Assembly: GCA_948474755.1 (NCBI GenBank)
Contig: CAOLHI010000483.1
Location: 558,001 to 622,000, forward strand
DNA: 64,000 nucleotides
From: Ctenosaura bakeri
Taxonomy: Eukaryota > Chordata > Lepidosauria > Squamata > Iguanidae
Direction: 5' to 3'
Below the pieces are notes generated by a model that was not told where the DNA came from, did not search any database, and worked only from the letters and a program-made list of their open reading frames with translations. The position numbers and the translations under genes are program-made. How positions within the stretch are numbered: position 1 is the stretch's first letter; each line of letters begins with the position of its first letter. This document shows, piece after piece, positions 1 to 10,622 of the stretch.

Positions 1-960
1 GGTGCAGTGGGTGGAGAGAAAAGCAGTTACCAAGAGAGATAACTCTCCACCACCGTTTCTGGTCCCTCCTCTTCTTCCTTCCCCCTTGTGAAAAGCGGCA
101 ACAACACTTATAGCTCACTATTTGGCAGCATGTCTCCCTCTTGCAATTCTTTCCCCCTTGCGCAGCTGCAGAGGATCATTATTCCGCAAGGCCCCTGCAG
201 CAACATCGTGCGCAGGCGCAACAGGAAAGAGGTGGGGGCGCGAGGAAAGGAAAGCCAGGAAGCTGCAGGATGTGACTGTTCCTCTTTCACTCCCTGTGCG
301 CAAGCGCAGAAGGTCGGCACGCCACACAACTCTTGGCACCGCATGCGTGCCCCGAACTTCACCTGTCCCTCCCCTTCATACGCGGCGTTTCCGTATACGG
401 CGCCTGCGCAGCCTTCCCCACACGTTTGCATAAATGCGCATGCGCCACCATATCAATGTAGGACATCACGCCAAGACGCATGCGCAGCTCCCCTCCAAGC
501 GTTCTTTCCCTCGGCCCCGCCCCTTCTCTCTGCGTCAGGCCGTTTGGGCTCATTACTCTGCAACCGACCGGTCGCGAGCGTTATGTATTTCTTCCGTTGC
601 CCCTACGACTTCGTCGATCGTATTCGTCACCCGCTCCACCTCACCTGATCGCGATATGCGGTGGCTGCGGCCGTTCCCTTGTGGTCTCCTCATAGCGCCC
701 TGACCCGACACATCCGGGAGTCTTGCGTGACGTTGACACGACGCTTCTTTCATTCAGTGGAGGGAGGAGGTGAAGGGGAGGCGGGGTTATTGCGCATGCG
801 CAGTAAGGGCTCTGTCGCGGGAGGAAAATGGCGGGAAAAAAATGCAACCTGTTGAGATTTCAATATTAAGGGAGAAAGAAGGAAGAGTAAGATGCGTTTG
901 GTGGTACCGTTGATGGCATGGAAGAGAATGAGGCGGGGCGATAACAAAGATAAACCCACG
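1..960. promoter_or_regulatory. CpG-island promoter at left edge (inferred SPOP 5' end)
   Basis: The first 0.9 kb is clearly richer in G, C and CpG than the following 20 kb. It holds several NRF1-like palindromes (209-220, 297-308, 400-410, 435-446, 476-486, 791-802), a CRE-like core near 728-733 and an overlapping YY1/E2F-like site at 825-840. No open frame here resembles a known protein. In mammals SPOP lies beyond the 3' end of SLC35B1 on the same strand and starts with noncoding sequence, so this is inferred to be the SPOP promoter. A promoter of some kind is well supported; the gene name rests on synteny only. Confidence 0.7.
645..735 (-). other. candidate noncoding first exon (SPOP by synteny)
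   Basis: On the minus strand a strong donor (CAG followed by GTGAGG) has its exon edge at 645. Upstream of it on that strand, at 728-840, are CRE-like, NRF1-like and YY1/E2F-like motifs, as expected if transcription starts near 700-760 and runs leftward out of the window. The right end of the exon (transcription start) is a guess. No coding frame is proposed. It could also be a fortuitous donor inside a CpG island. Confidence 0.35.
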
Positions 961-1149
961 TTCCTCCTGAGTATTTAAAGCCCTGCTTTCTTTTGTTTCA
1001 AACAAATATGCAAAATATTCAGGTCAAAAGCACGCGCAGCCCTATTTTTATTTTTGAGGGGAGTTGTTGTGAAGTAGCTATAAAGAAGGTAGAAATAAAT
1101 GACAGTAAAGCTTCATGACCGTCCTCCCACCGAATGTATCGAAGATGGC

Positions 1150-1197
1150 TTTGCAGTTTAGGGCGGGGCCTCACAGGGCCCCTCCCTAAACTGCAAA
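1150..1197. repeat. near-perfect hairpin (20-bp stem, 6-nt loop)
   Basis: The arms TTTGCAGTTTAGGG (1150-1163) and CCCTAAACTGCAAA (1184-1197) are exact inverted copies. The stem continues after one mismatched position (1164/1183) with GGGGCC (1165-1170) against GGCCCC (1177-1182), closing on a loop at 1171-1176. The right arm overlaps the start of the dispersed repeat at 1181-1264, so this is probably the fold-back or head-to-head end of a MITE-like element. Confidence 0.85.
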
Positions 1198-1264
1198 CCC
1201 CGAGATTCCCTTGGATGATGGAAGTGGAATGATAGCGCTATAACAGTCTAATGCGGAAACGGCC
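1181..1264 (+). mobile_element. dispersed MITE-like repeat, copy A
   Basis: This 84-bp block aligns without gaps to 39411-39494, with 10 mismatches counted by eye. The sequence type (a 'gcaaaccccgagattccc' core followed by a T/A-rich segment) is one I recognise as a common non-autonomous DNA-transposon fragment in lizards; family not determined. The second copy lies beside the SLC35B1 CpG island. Confidence 0.75.
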
Positions 1265-2235
1265 TGGGTTTAACCACATCCGGGAGAAAGACACAGTTCT
1301 TGTTCTTTTATCACAGTCCTTTAATGCCAGTTCTTAATCTTTTCTCCTCTGGTTGTCCTGGACTTCTGAGGTTCAGAATGACTGACTGGATGGGCTGTGA
1401 AGTCCAAAACGTCTAGAAAACCAGCAGTGCTCTCAGCCCAGACACAGCAAGTGTGAGCAGGAACAGCTGCAGTCAGCCCACCGTATTTCACAGATTTTTA
1501 TTATTTGTGAATTTCTACAACCCTGCAACTTCACATGCTTCTTTTCTGGGGAAACCTTGCCTCTCTGCAGCTCCGATCAAGGTCACGCAGCCCTTTAAAA
1601 ACCCACCTCTGGTCACTGTCGTGCCTCCTCCTCCACCAGCTGCTGCATGGCCAGCTGAAGATGAGTTGCAGCCTCATTTCTCAACACGACAAACACTCAC
1701 CTGATGCCCTCCCACCCAAAGGAGGAAATGGGCAAGAGAGACAAAGTGTAAGCCCACCATGCTGACCCACTACTTTTCCCTATCCTGATTTAGACCCCGA
1801 GTGCCTGCTATCCCCACCGTGCCTCAACTGGCTCTCCACAGATGCTCACACAGATTCTGATATCTGCCATTTTTCCATTTCTGTGAAGATCCTGTGCCCA
1901 AACCCTAGCAAATATGGAGGGCCAACTGTACTCTTAAGTGGGAGGAAAACAACAGCTGCTGAATTCTGAGCTACAAAAATGAAAGGGGTTCTGCATTCGT
2001 TTGTTACTGCTGCAGGATATCAAGGGCATGTTTCCTCAAAACTAGGTCCTTCTACTTAGCTTAGGTCTTACTCCCACGTGAATAGAACTGCGGCAAGATA
2101 GAGAACCTGTGGCACTCCAGAAATTCTTAAACTGTACTCCCGTTTCCCCTAACTGTTGGTCATTCTGAGGGGAACTGATGGGAGTTGGAGTCCATCACCA
2201 TTTGGAAGGTTCCTGACTTCTGCTGCAAGGCCTAA

Positions 2236-2672
2236 GTGACCCTTACCTTTGCTCCCTTTATGAAAACCGTGCCCTATGGGGATAGACTTAGGGAGCTGGG
2301 TATGTTTAGTCTGCAGAAGAGAAGGTTAAGAGGGGACATGATAGCTATGTTTAAATATTTGAAGGGATGCCACGTAGAGGAAGGAGAGGGCTTGTTTTCT
2401 GCTGTTCCAGAGACCAGGACAAGGAGCAATGGATTCAAGCTGCAGGAAAGGAGATTCTACCTGAACCTCAGGAAGAACTTCCTGACAGTCAGGGCTGTCC
2501 GGCAGTGGAATATGCTGCCTCGGAGTTTAGTGGAGTCTCCTTCCTTGGACGTTTTTAAGCAGAGGCTGGATGGCCATCTGTCGGGAGTGCTTTGAGGGTG
2601 TTCCTGCATGGCAGGGGGTTGGACTGGATGGCCCCTGTGGTCTTTTCCAACTCTACATTTCTATGATTCTAT
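2236..2672 (+). mobile_element. CR1-type LINE, 3' end
   Basis: The open frame 2236-2595 encodes the C-terminal end of the CR1 ORF2 protein: a RRLRGDMIAMFKYLKG block, then ETRTRSNGFKL, LRKNF and AVRQWNMLPRSLVESPSL. It is followed by the characteristic 3' UTR with GGGTTGGACTGGATGGCC and a terminal CTATGATTCTAT. The copy is 5' truncated, as CR1 copies usually are. The frame is still open over the 119 codons visible, so the copy is not very old. It lacks the catalytic part of the reverse transcriptase. Confidence 0.9.
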
Positions 2673-4205
2673 CCTTTGAATTAATACTTAACTGCATTGT
2701 GAGGACAGGGAAAGCTTTGCTGCAATTGTGAATTAGGTCTTTTTAAAAATCCCTTTCATGTTGACACCTTTGCCATGATGTGGGTGAGGTTAGGTGTAGA
2801 AGACTGCTGGTTGACTTTGTTTCTGAGTATTTTGTGCTACTTTTCTTATTTTTACATTGTTAGCTGCCTGCGGCATCTCTAGATGGGAAAGCAGGATGTA
2901 AACTGGCTAGTAAAAGAAATGCAAAAATAAATTAAAAAATTAAAATATAATATTTGACCAATAAAATAAAAAAGGTGGGAGAGTTGGTGGCCCTACTGTG
3001 AAGAAAGAGATTGTGAGTAGACAGTGATTAGCTGTGTTGCATATCCCTTCTGGGATGGAAGAATCTGGACTGGTGGCTATTCCTATAACTATACAGATTT
3101 AATTTATACAAAATTATTTCTTGTTTTAGGATAAATTCATTTCTAATAATTTTAGAATTTTTACCAGATTCAGTCATAATAAATGAGCCACAAATGCTAG
3201 ATGGTTTATTTTTCCTCTATCTACTTTCCAGTAGAATATGAATTATTTGTTAATTTACTGTATAGCCCAATGGTTCTTAATCTGGAGTTGAGGGACCCCC
3301 AGGGGTCTGCAGTGCCCTCATAGCAGGGCCACAAAAGGTTCAAAGGCTGCTCAGCCCATCTCTCCACAACAGAGCAGCCATGTGACAGAGCAAAAGGAGA
3401 CAAGCAGACCAGCTAGCTGGCTGGGCCTGTGTGTTGGCTGTCATGTGGCTGCTCTGCTGCAGGGAGAAGGCAAGTTCAGCAGCTGAGTGACAGTGGATCT
3501 GACAGCCACCCAGCCAGTGCTTGCCCTTCTTCTCTCCTTTAATGTTTTTATTTCGTCTTCAAGCAATATAGATTTAAAATTTTGTAACTTTGGAACCATC
3601 TTATGTATACTCAGTATCTAGTAAGGTGGACCAATCCAGAATGTTTTGCTGCCTGAGGAGAAGCACTAAACATCACCTTCCCTCCTAGTGTAAATGTGCA
3701 TAGTACTTGAGACCAGCAAGTTGTTTGGGCTCTGAACTAGAAAATTTAATAAGTCATCTATTCCTTCTTGGCAGAAATATACAACAATAATATAATAAGT
3801 AAACTAATAAGTAAAGTAAAAGTGCTGTTCTTTCATGCAACAAGGATGCAAATATACTGTTGCCATTGTTGAATAGACAGGGCTATTAGCTGCTTCTGTT
3901 TACTGACAATAGTAATCCTTACTGCAGCCAAAAAGTCCCAATTATTGCAGTAGGATTCTGTATGTTGGACTAGAATTCTATTTGTGCCTTCTGTTTTTTG
4001 GAGTGGCGCATAACAGTAATGGGGAAACAGCAGAGAAATTTGTCTGTATCAGGAATGAAAACTGGGAACCAGTAGTTCAGGAACTTTTTAGGAAAGGAAC
4101 TGTTTTTCCAGGAACAGAGATGGGTGTTGTCACTACTTACACCATTTTGTGGTTATGGCCATTTACCTGCATATCTCTGCTTCTCACTTTGGTATAAGGC
4201 CAAGT
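2673..4205. other. intergenic with weak repeat remains
   Basis: Around 2820-2930 there is an L2-like tail (TTGTTAGCTGCCTGCGG followed by an AT-rich end). Around 3266-3350 the motif CAATGGTTCTTAATCTGGAG followed by a C-rich segment resembles the terminal part of hAT (Charlie/SPIN-like) elements. The rest, including AT-rich 3770-3810, shows nothing I can name. No gene seen. Confidence 0.45.
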
Positions 4206-4445
4206 AACAGAATTGTGTGGAGTAGTGGTTTTAGCATTGGACTACAAGGCTAGAGACCAGGGTTTGAATCCATGCTCAACCATGGAAACCACTGGGTGAC
4301 CTTGGGCAAATCACACTCTCTCAGCCTCAGAAGAAGGCAAAGGCAAACCCCTTCTGAACAAATCTTACCAAGAAAACTGTGGTAGGGTTGCCTTAGAGTT
4401 GTCATAAGTCAGAAACGACTTGAAGGCACATGGCAACAACATGTA
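4206..4445 (+). mobile_element. tRNA-derived SINE
   Basis: The head has a degenerate pol III box A (AGTAGTGGTTTTAGCATTGG) and a box B (GGTTTGAATCC at 4261-4271). A body follows with GGTGACCTTGGGCAAATCAC and CCCCTTCTGAACAAATCTT. The tail reads TCATAAGTCAGAAACGACTT then GAAGGCACATGGCAACAACA. This is a very common lizard SINE type. The copy is nearly full length. Confidence 0.85.
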
Positions 4446-4689
4446 CATGTTCCATCCTGTAAACCATGGAGCCATTTTCAGGCAATCTGATCAACCAAAT
4501 ATAGAAATGAATCTCCTCACATGAAAAAGAAGCTCTGTCCACTTGTGTTGGAAGAAGTGAGAGGCTCATCATGCAACATGGGAGTATGTATAGAACCTCA
4601 TCTATTATCTCATTTATTTTCCAATTCGTTTTTTTCCAGTACTGTGTTAGGAATTATACGTGTTCTGTCCATTAATACAGCATCAACCT

Positions 4690-4830
4690 TCAAGTCACCC
4701 TATCATCAGGGATGTGTCTTCCTTGACTGAGTCTATCCATCTGTAATGTGGTTTTCCTCTTTTCCTGCTGCCTTCTACCTTACCAAACATTATTGTCTTT
4801 TCTAGTGAATCATGTCTTCTCATTGTTACC
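4690..4830 (-). mobile_element. RTE/Bov-B-like LINE, 3' coding fragment
   Basis: The minus strand encodes MRRHDSLEKTIMFGKVEG followed by a basic KRGKPHYRWIDS block. This matches the C-terminal signature of RTE (Bov-B-like) ORF2 proteins as I remember it. It is probably the end of the same element seen at 5745-7345, separated by about 0.9 kb of unrelated sequence. Confidence 0.7.
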
Positions 4831-5744
4831 CCACTGGTAAACCCTATCCTGGGGTCCACAATTTTTAATATCAAATATAGTTCATCATGCCAGAGAGGTT
4901 GCCTGGATGAGCACGTAGGCAGCAACAGTCAAATGACCGAGAACTAGGTCAGGCCAGTAAAATCCCCAGTCACGTAGCCCGAGGAGACCTCAAGCTGTGC
5001 AAACTCATGGTAAACAAATGGTCCTCAGCCACAGAGGAGCCAACTTGAGAGAATTAGCATGTTTTCCCTAAGTTGAGCACTTATGATTCCAGAAAAATCT
5101 TCCAAGGCAAGGACCATCTACATAAATTTACAGTACAACTCACTGCAAGCGAAGATCCTGAAACATTGGCAACACATTGTAAAGTCATCATGCAAAACGA
5201 GTTGCCATTGAGCTTTCTTTCTGTTGCAGTGTCTATTGTTCTTCCCCGGGAGAGGATTTGCCCTTGGGGTACATTTTCCCCTACAAGTAGTCCTAGTTTT
5301 CGAAGATTCCTTCGGAGAACTCCCTGCCACGCTAGCAGACTGTTACTCTGCTAGTCGAGTAATCCCCTCAGCCTTTCTTTGCTGAGTTTGTGTTTGTTCG
5401 CTGTTTCCCGGCTTAAGGACTTCAGGAAAGGTGCAGTATCACTACATCTGAAATCCTTCTCTACATCCCCCTATCCAACCTTCCTCTCTTTTACTTCTCA
5501 ATAGCTCTTGTGTGGGTGGGTGAGTGAGTGATTGCATTGGTGTGTGAGAACATTTTCATTCAATAAAACCATTTATTTGATATGTTGTCTGGTTCTTGGA
5601 CTGGCCTGACCCCGTAAAACTGGGTAAAAGATTTTGCTAGGTTGCCCTGCCTCTCTCACTGCTATTGCTTGTGCTCTGTTAAATTCCCCACCCTTTTCTG
5701 ATTTGGAGCACATTGAGGTGTCCCCCAAAGGACCTCCAGAAACC
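4831..5744 (+). mobile_element. insertion splitting the LINE, possibly a solo LTR
   Basis: This block interrupts the antisense RTE-like element and shares none of its coding signatures. It contains a polyadenylation-like AATAAA at about 5562 followed by a GT-rich stretch, and the composition before it is pyrimidine-rich, as in the U3-R-U5 layout of an LTR. I could not find matching TG...CA ends, a target-site duplication or a primer-binding site, so the solo LTR reading is tentative. No viral gene is present. The open frames at 5073-5354 and 5118-5330 are unremarkable. Confidence 0.35.
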
Positions 5745-7345
5745 AGGGTTACGTCATTGTATGTCCAAAGTACAACAGCCTCAGTTTAGTCATCTTGGCT
5801 TCTAGGGAGAGTTCAAGCTTGATTTGCTCTAGGACCCATTCATTTATCTTTTTAAGTAGTCCACAGTATCCATAGAACTCTTCTCTAGCACCACCTTTCA
5901 AATAAGATGATTTTCTTCCCATCAGCTTACTTCACTGTTCAGCTTTCACAACCACATGTAAAAATTGAAAATACAATGGCATGAACAATCCTAAAGTTAG
6001 TATTCAATTATATATCTTTAAACTTCAGCTTCTTGTCTAATTCCCTCATAGTTGCCCTTCCAAGTCCTGTTCTTCTTAGGATTTCTTGACTGCAGTCTCC
6101 TTTCAAATTAATGACTAAGCCAAGGTATGGAAAATTTTGAACTATTTCAGTGTCCTCTACTTTAAGTGTTGTGTAAATCATCTGTGGTTATTATTTCTGT
6201 TTTCTTAATGTTCAGCTGTAAATCTTTTGCACTTTTTGCCTTGATTTTTTTCAGTCATCATTCCAAGTCCTTGCCATTATGTATCTTAAATTCTTTATAC
6301 TCCTTCCAAGTCTAATTTGTATGATACATTCGGCATAGGAGTTAAACACATAGGATGATAAAAAACAGCCTTGTCTGAAATGCCTTGCAAATTCGAAACC
6401 ATTCCATTTCTCTATATTCTTTCCTAACAGTAGTCTCTTGTCCTGCATACAGGTTACTCATCACGACAATCAAATGCTATGACACATAATTTTCTTTAAG
6501 AGCTATCCATAGTTTCTCATGATCTATACAATCAAAAGACTTTGCTAGAGTCTTTGAAGCACAGGCTGATTTTCTTTTGAAATTCTTTGATGCGTAACAC
6601 TATCCAATGTATGTTTGCAATGTGATCCCTAGTGCCTCTTCCTTTCCTGAACTCACCTTGGACAGTTGACATTTCTTACTTCATATATTGTAAAACCCTT
6701 TGTTGTAGAATTTTGAACATGATTTTGCTTCCATGGGAAATTAATGCAGTGGTCCTGTGTTTGCTGCAATCCCTGGTGTCTTCTTTCTTGGGAATTAAAA
6801 TGTATTTTGAGTGTTTCCAATCTGTGAGTCATTGTTTTGTTTTCCATATTTGTTGACAGATTTTATTAAAATTAGAGTAGATTCCGTATCTGTAGCTTGA
6901 AGCAGCTGTATTGGTATGCCATCTGTTATCTGTTCCTGGTGATTTATTTCTCTCAAGTGATCTGAATGCAGCTTTCACTTCAGCTTCTAAAACTGGAGGT
7001 TCATACATTCTTCCTTGAATTAATCTGTCAACTTTTCATCTCTTTTGTATAGAACTTCCATGTATTGTTTCCATTGTCTTTTTATTTCTAGTGTGCATCC
7101 CTCCCTTAGCCCATCCCCACTCATGGTTTAAATTTCACTTTGATTTCTAAGATTTTGTTCTTTTGTTGTTGTTGTTGTTGTCACCTTCTGTTTCTCTGCA
7201 CTGGTTATGCTAGTGGTGCTCTCTATCCCTGCACACAAGTTATTGTACAATTGCATGCAGCGTTTTGACTATTTCTGTGACCTTTTACATTTGCTTCTCA
7301 TCTGTCCTTAACTGCTTGAAGATTTTCATCTGGTTACGTGTCTGT
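5745..7345 (-). mobile_element. RTE/Bov-B-like LINE, degraded reverse transcriptase region
   Basis: The minus strand near 6400-6310 encodes FRQGCFLSSYVFNSYAECII, which carries the RQGC-x-LS-x-x-FN-x-YAE pattern of RTE reverse transcriptases, followed by SIKNLRYIMA where the YADD region is expected. The catalytic YADD is not intact (YIMA) and the frame is broken many times, so the element is dead. A (GTT)n run lies at 7163-7180. Confidence 0.75.
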
Positions 7346-10127
7346 AAAATAAATAGTCTATCTCAGAGAACTGTTGTGTCAAGATAGCTGTTCTAACCCT
7401 GGTAACCCTGGAAAAGTTGTGTGTAACAACTTTCCATATGTCAATATAGTGTCCCAGTTCATGCATATCTTCTGCAGCAGAAACAGCATGCAGTGTCCAG
7501 ACCCTGCAATGTCATGAAATTATATGCTTTATTCCATGGGGATCTCACTATCTTAGCTTATGCAAACAGATACTGAGCACTCTTTCCCTGTAGAACTGTG
7601 AACATTTAGCTGTGTTTCTCCCGTGGTTCTGCAGATCAGCATAGGTAAAGCTTTTGTTGAGTCCCAATAATAACAACTGGTGTTATTAAAGCTGGGGAAA
7701 TCTGGGTTCGGATCTCAGTGCAATAAAAGACTCAGCCACATTGTCTCTAGGTTGCCCCATCCATTTAATAGGAATTAGATTCATTCATAAGGCATGGTTG
7801 TTGGAAGGGTAAAAGCATGAAACCATTGCATTTTGAAATATGCTGGAGAAATCATTACAACTAGTTATACAGAAAGACTGTAAGGCCTGCATATGCCAAT
7901 GAAAGCTTTTCCAAAAGATTTATTTTCACTTTCGAATTGGATAAGTTAATCTTGTCTTCCTCAGCTGCAGCCCACATACCCACCCCAAAATCAACTATAC
8001 ATCCACAGAGCATTTAGGCTTTAATGACAATTTCTCTTTGGGCCAATGAGAGGATAAACTTCGGAGGGAGAACTGGAGCTGAGGAAAGGAATAGATAACA
8101 CTCCCCTTTTCACATGCTGCATCCTTCCTTCATCCCCACTCCATCACCTGCAAGGCATTTTTTTTAAAGTTAAAACAAAAAAGGATTAATTTTTGCACAA
8201 GATGAGAACCAAGTAACAGTGGGGATGGGTTCAATAGGAAGGCCCTATGGGTTGTTTTTAGCCCACAAGCTGCTGATGGCCTATATTAAAGTAGTCAACA
8301 GTGCTACAGTTTTAAAGAAAAAGTGAGCAAACACTAGGGAAAGATGTCATGTTAAATTGTTATGACAACTCACTCGCTGTACATGACCACTTGTGTTATC
8401 TGAGGTCAGTATCGATGGTTCTCTGAATCTGAAGGGGATGAGTTAACCATGACATGTTTTCAAAAATGCAAGAGGCATTCTGGATCTTAAGACGATTGTG
8501 GAGGCCAGTCCCACATGGGGGCATCTGCATTTGGAACTTAACCTTCACTGCACATCTCTGTGGTATGAGTTTTGACACTGGTGTCCATGTGGGAGCCACA
8601 AGACTTCTCTACTATCCTTGCATGACGTTTACATTCTTAGTGATCATCTGAATAATATGAGACAGGTTGGGATTATTTTTCCCTCTTTCTGAAAAACTGC
8701 AGTGGGCCTTGTGACCATTGACATGGCTGTGGCTGTGGCATTTTGACAGCCTTTTGTCTCCCCAAGTTTTTAAACCAATGTCCTTGAAAGCAGTTGCGTG
8801 TGTGCATTTTTAACATCTGGGGGTTGGGGGGGTAATATTTGCTTCCTCTTCAGTTTTTAATTATTTTGTTCCTCCATTTTTCCCTTTCAATTTGCTAAAA
8901 ACCTAGAAATGTAATTAGAGAGAGGTTGGGCTGTGAGAAAGCTGCCAGCATTTCTACATCATGATTAAATATATCAGCCATTCCTTTAGTGAGAAAAGAA
9001 AAGGGGGAAAAAAGCACCAAACAGGATTCTCATAATTATCTCCCCGTTATCCAGGAAAGAATCAGTAACACGTACAGATAGACTTATTGAAAATGCAGCT
9101 CTAATTAAAAACTCATATAAGCTCCTGACGATCAAGGCAGTACAAAAACGGCTGTTATTTAATTATTTCCTCTATTTGCTAATCTTTGTTTTAGTAAAAC
9201 AAACAAAAACTATTCCAAACAAAACCCCACCATTTGTTCACTGGAGGGACTTAATAGAACTTTTATCTATGCAACAGTCAAAACAGACAATGGAAGCTCA
9301 ATTTGATTCACCTCTCCTTATGCCACTGGGAAATCTTCGCAACTGATTTTCTGAAGGTAATCTAAAAAGGAATGTTTTGATATGTTGAAAGGCAGTGCTG
9401 AGCTACATTCAGAAGGCTTTTTCATTTAAAAAATGTATTTCGGTATATCTCCCCCTCCCCAGTAGTTAATTTCTAAAAAGAGAAATGCAGTGTAAGCCGC
9501 TCTGTGTGTGCCCAGAGGCTCTCACATCTTCTTTATTACTTCACAGGCTACAGAACTGATCATTTGGTGAGTCCCTTCACAAATCAGCACCTGCTTTGCC
9601 TCATTTTTATGGGTTATGTCTAAACCAGACTACATGTAAACTGGGAGATGCTTGTAATGGTCTCTTAAATTTTATTTTTATGAATTTGCGGCTAGGTAGA
9701 AGTAAGGGGCTATTTGCCCTTTCTTCTGCCTTGGGTCATCTCAAAATCCTCCAGCCCAAAGCTTTTCTACCTACAGTTCTTTCAATCCCAGTATATTTAC
9801 CCATGGCTGCTTTTAGTTCCAACTACTTCTCCATGACACTTTGGCCACACAGTCTCTAAGTAAACACTTTGTTGGCTCTCTTTGGCCTAGCTCTCCAGGC
9901 CAAGACAGGCTTGGTGTCAGGAGATTTATGACTGGATTTTTCACATTTTTTTCTACTGTGCTGTGTAGGTTTCAGTTCCTGAGGCAAATAACATTTTGAG
10001 GTAGAAATTTAAACTGAGAAAAGTGGCGTGGGAGGGGGGTGAGGGTAGATGGAGGTTAAACTTCCTGCTGCCCTGTGTTGCAGTCCTAACCTGATTCACT
10101 CAATACAGCTGTCTTTACTGCTTAAAG
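7346..10127. other. intergenic, largely repeat-free
   Basis: No gene was found. The stretch 8860-9330 stands out: no repeat I recognise, several TAATTA/TTAATTA/TTTAATTATT cores (for example near 9100-9115 and 9155-9170) and an even unique-looking texture. It is a candidate regulatory block. The open frames at 8396-8651 and 9596-9859 overlap on both strands or lack any recognisable domain. Confidence 0.45.
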
Positions 10128-10622
10128 CAAGAATCAACAACATGTGGCCCTCCAGATATTTTTGGACTGCATTGCCTATCAGCTGTATTTGGCGGTGCCT
10201 GTCACCGAATTTGGCAGGGACAGTCCCAATTAATTCGCTTTAGTTCCACTTTTTCAGCTGTTTTAAAATGTCCCAGTTTCTGTCTCCTCTTCCTACTTTA
10301 CCACTTTGTCCTTGGCCTACTTCCATTGGTGCAAACTGAATTCAAAGTGCCAAAATAGTTTGTAGTTGAATAACTCAGCAATGAGGAGAGGGGACAGAAT
10401 ATTCCTCTTTCTAGTAGGCTCAAGAAAAATCAAACTGCTACTGCCTTTACTAGCTTGTGTGTTCTTCCTCATTAATAACTGTTGCCATCTTGACCACACA
10501 TGTCCTGGTTTCCATAGGTGAAATGTTGAAGGGACATGGCGTAACCACCATGGCTAGTGATAATTAATGACAGGAGTTGTAATCCAGGAACATCTAATGA
10601 GCCACATATTGCCTACCTCTGT
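10128..10622. mobile_element. palindromic MITE-like element interrupted by an insertion
   Basis: The left half (10128-10185) reads ACATGTGGCCCTCCAGATAT and TTTGGACTGCATTGCCTATC. The right half (10545-10622) reads GACAGGAGTTGTAATCCAGG and GAGCCACATATTGCCTACCTC, which is its approximate inverted counterpart. About 360 bp of unrelated sequence lies between them. Intact members of this abundant reptile family have the two arms close together, so something inserted into the loop. Confidence 0.6.

Larger units (their letters stand above)
961..2235. other. intergenic, no gene seen
   Basis: Apart from the hairpin and MITE-like copy at 1150-1264, this stretch holds a short dispersed block at 1628-1702 that resembles 41360-41432 (a CCTCCACCAG start and a GGCCAGCT core). 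No splice sites linked to a coding frame were found. The short open frames at 1453-1765 run through this repeat and are not considered genes. Confidence 0.6.

Noticed and set aside
88..648. 186-codon plus-strand open frame in the left CpG island
   Set aside because: Overlapping open frames occur in all phases here because stop codons are rare in GC-rich sequence. No domain is seen and the start is arbitrary.
4206..4280. Possible tRNA gene
   Set aside because: It has box A and box B but no cloverleaf with proper acceptor pairing, and continues into a SINE body and tail.
4831..5744. Complete endogenous retrovirus
   Set aside because: No gag, pol or env-like frames, no second LTR and no primer-binding site were visible; at most a solitary LTR.
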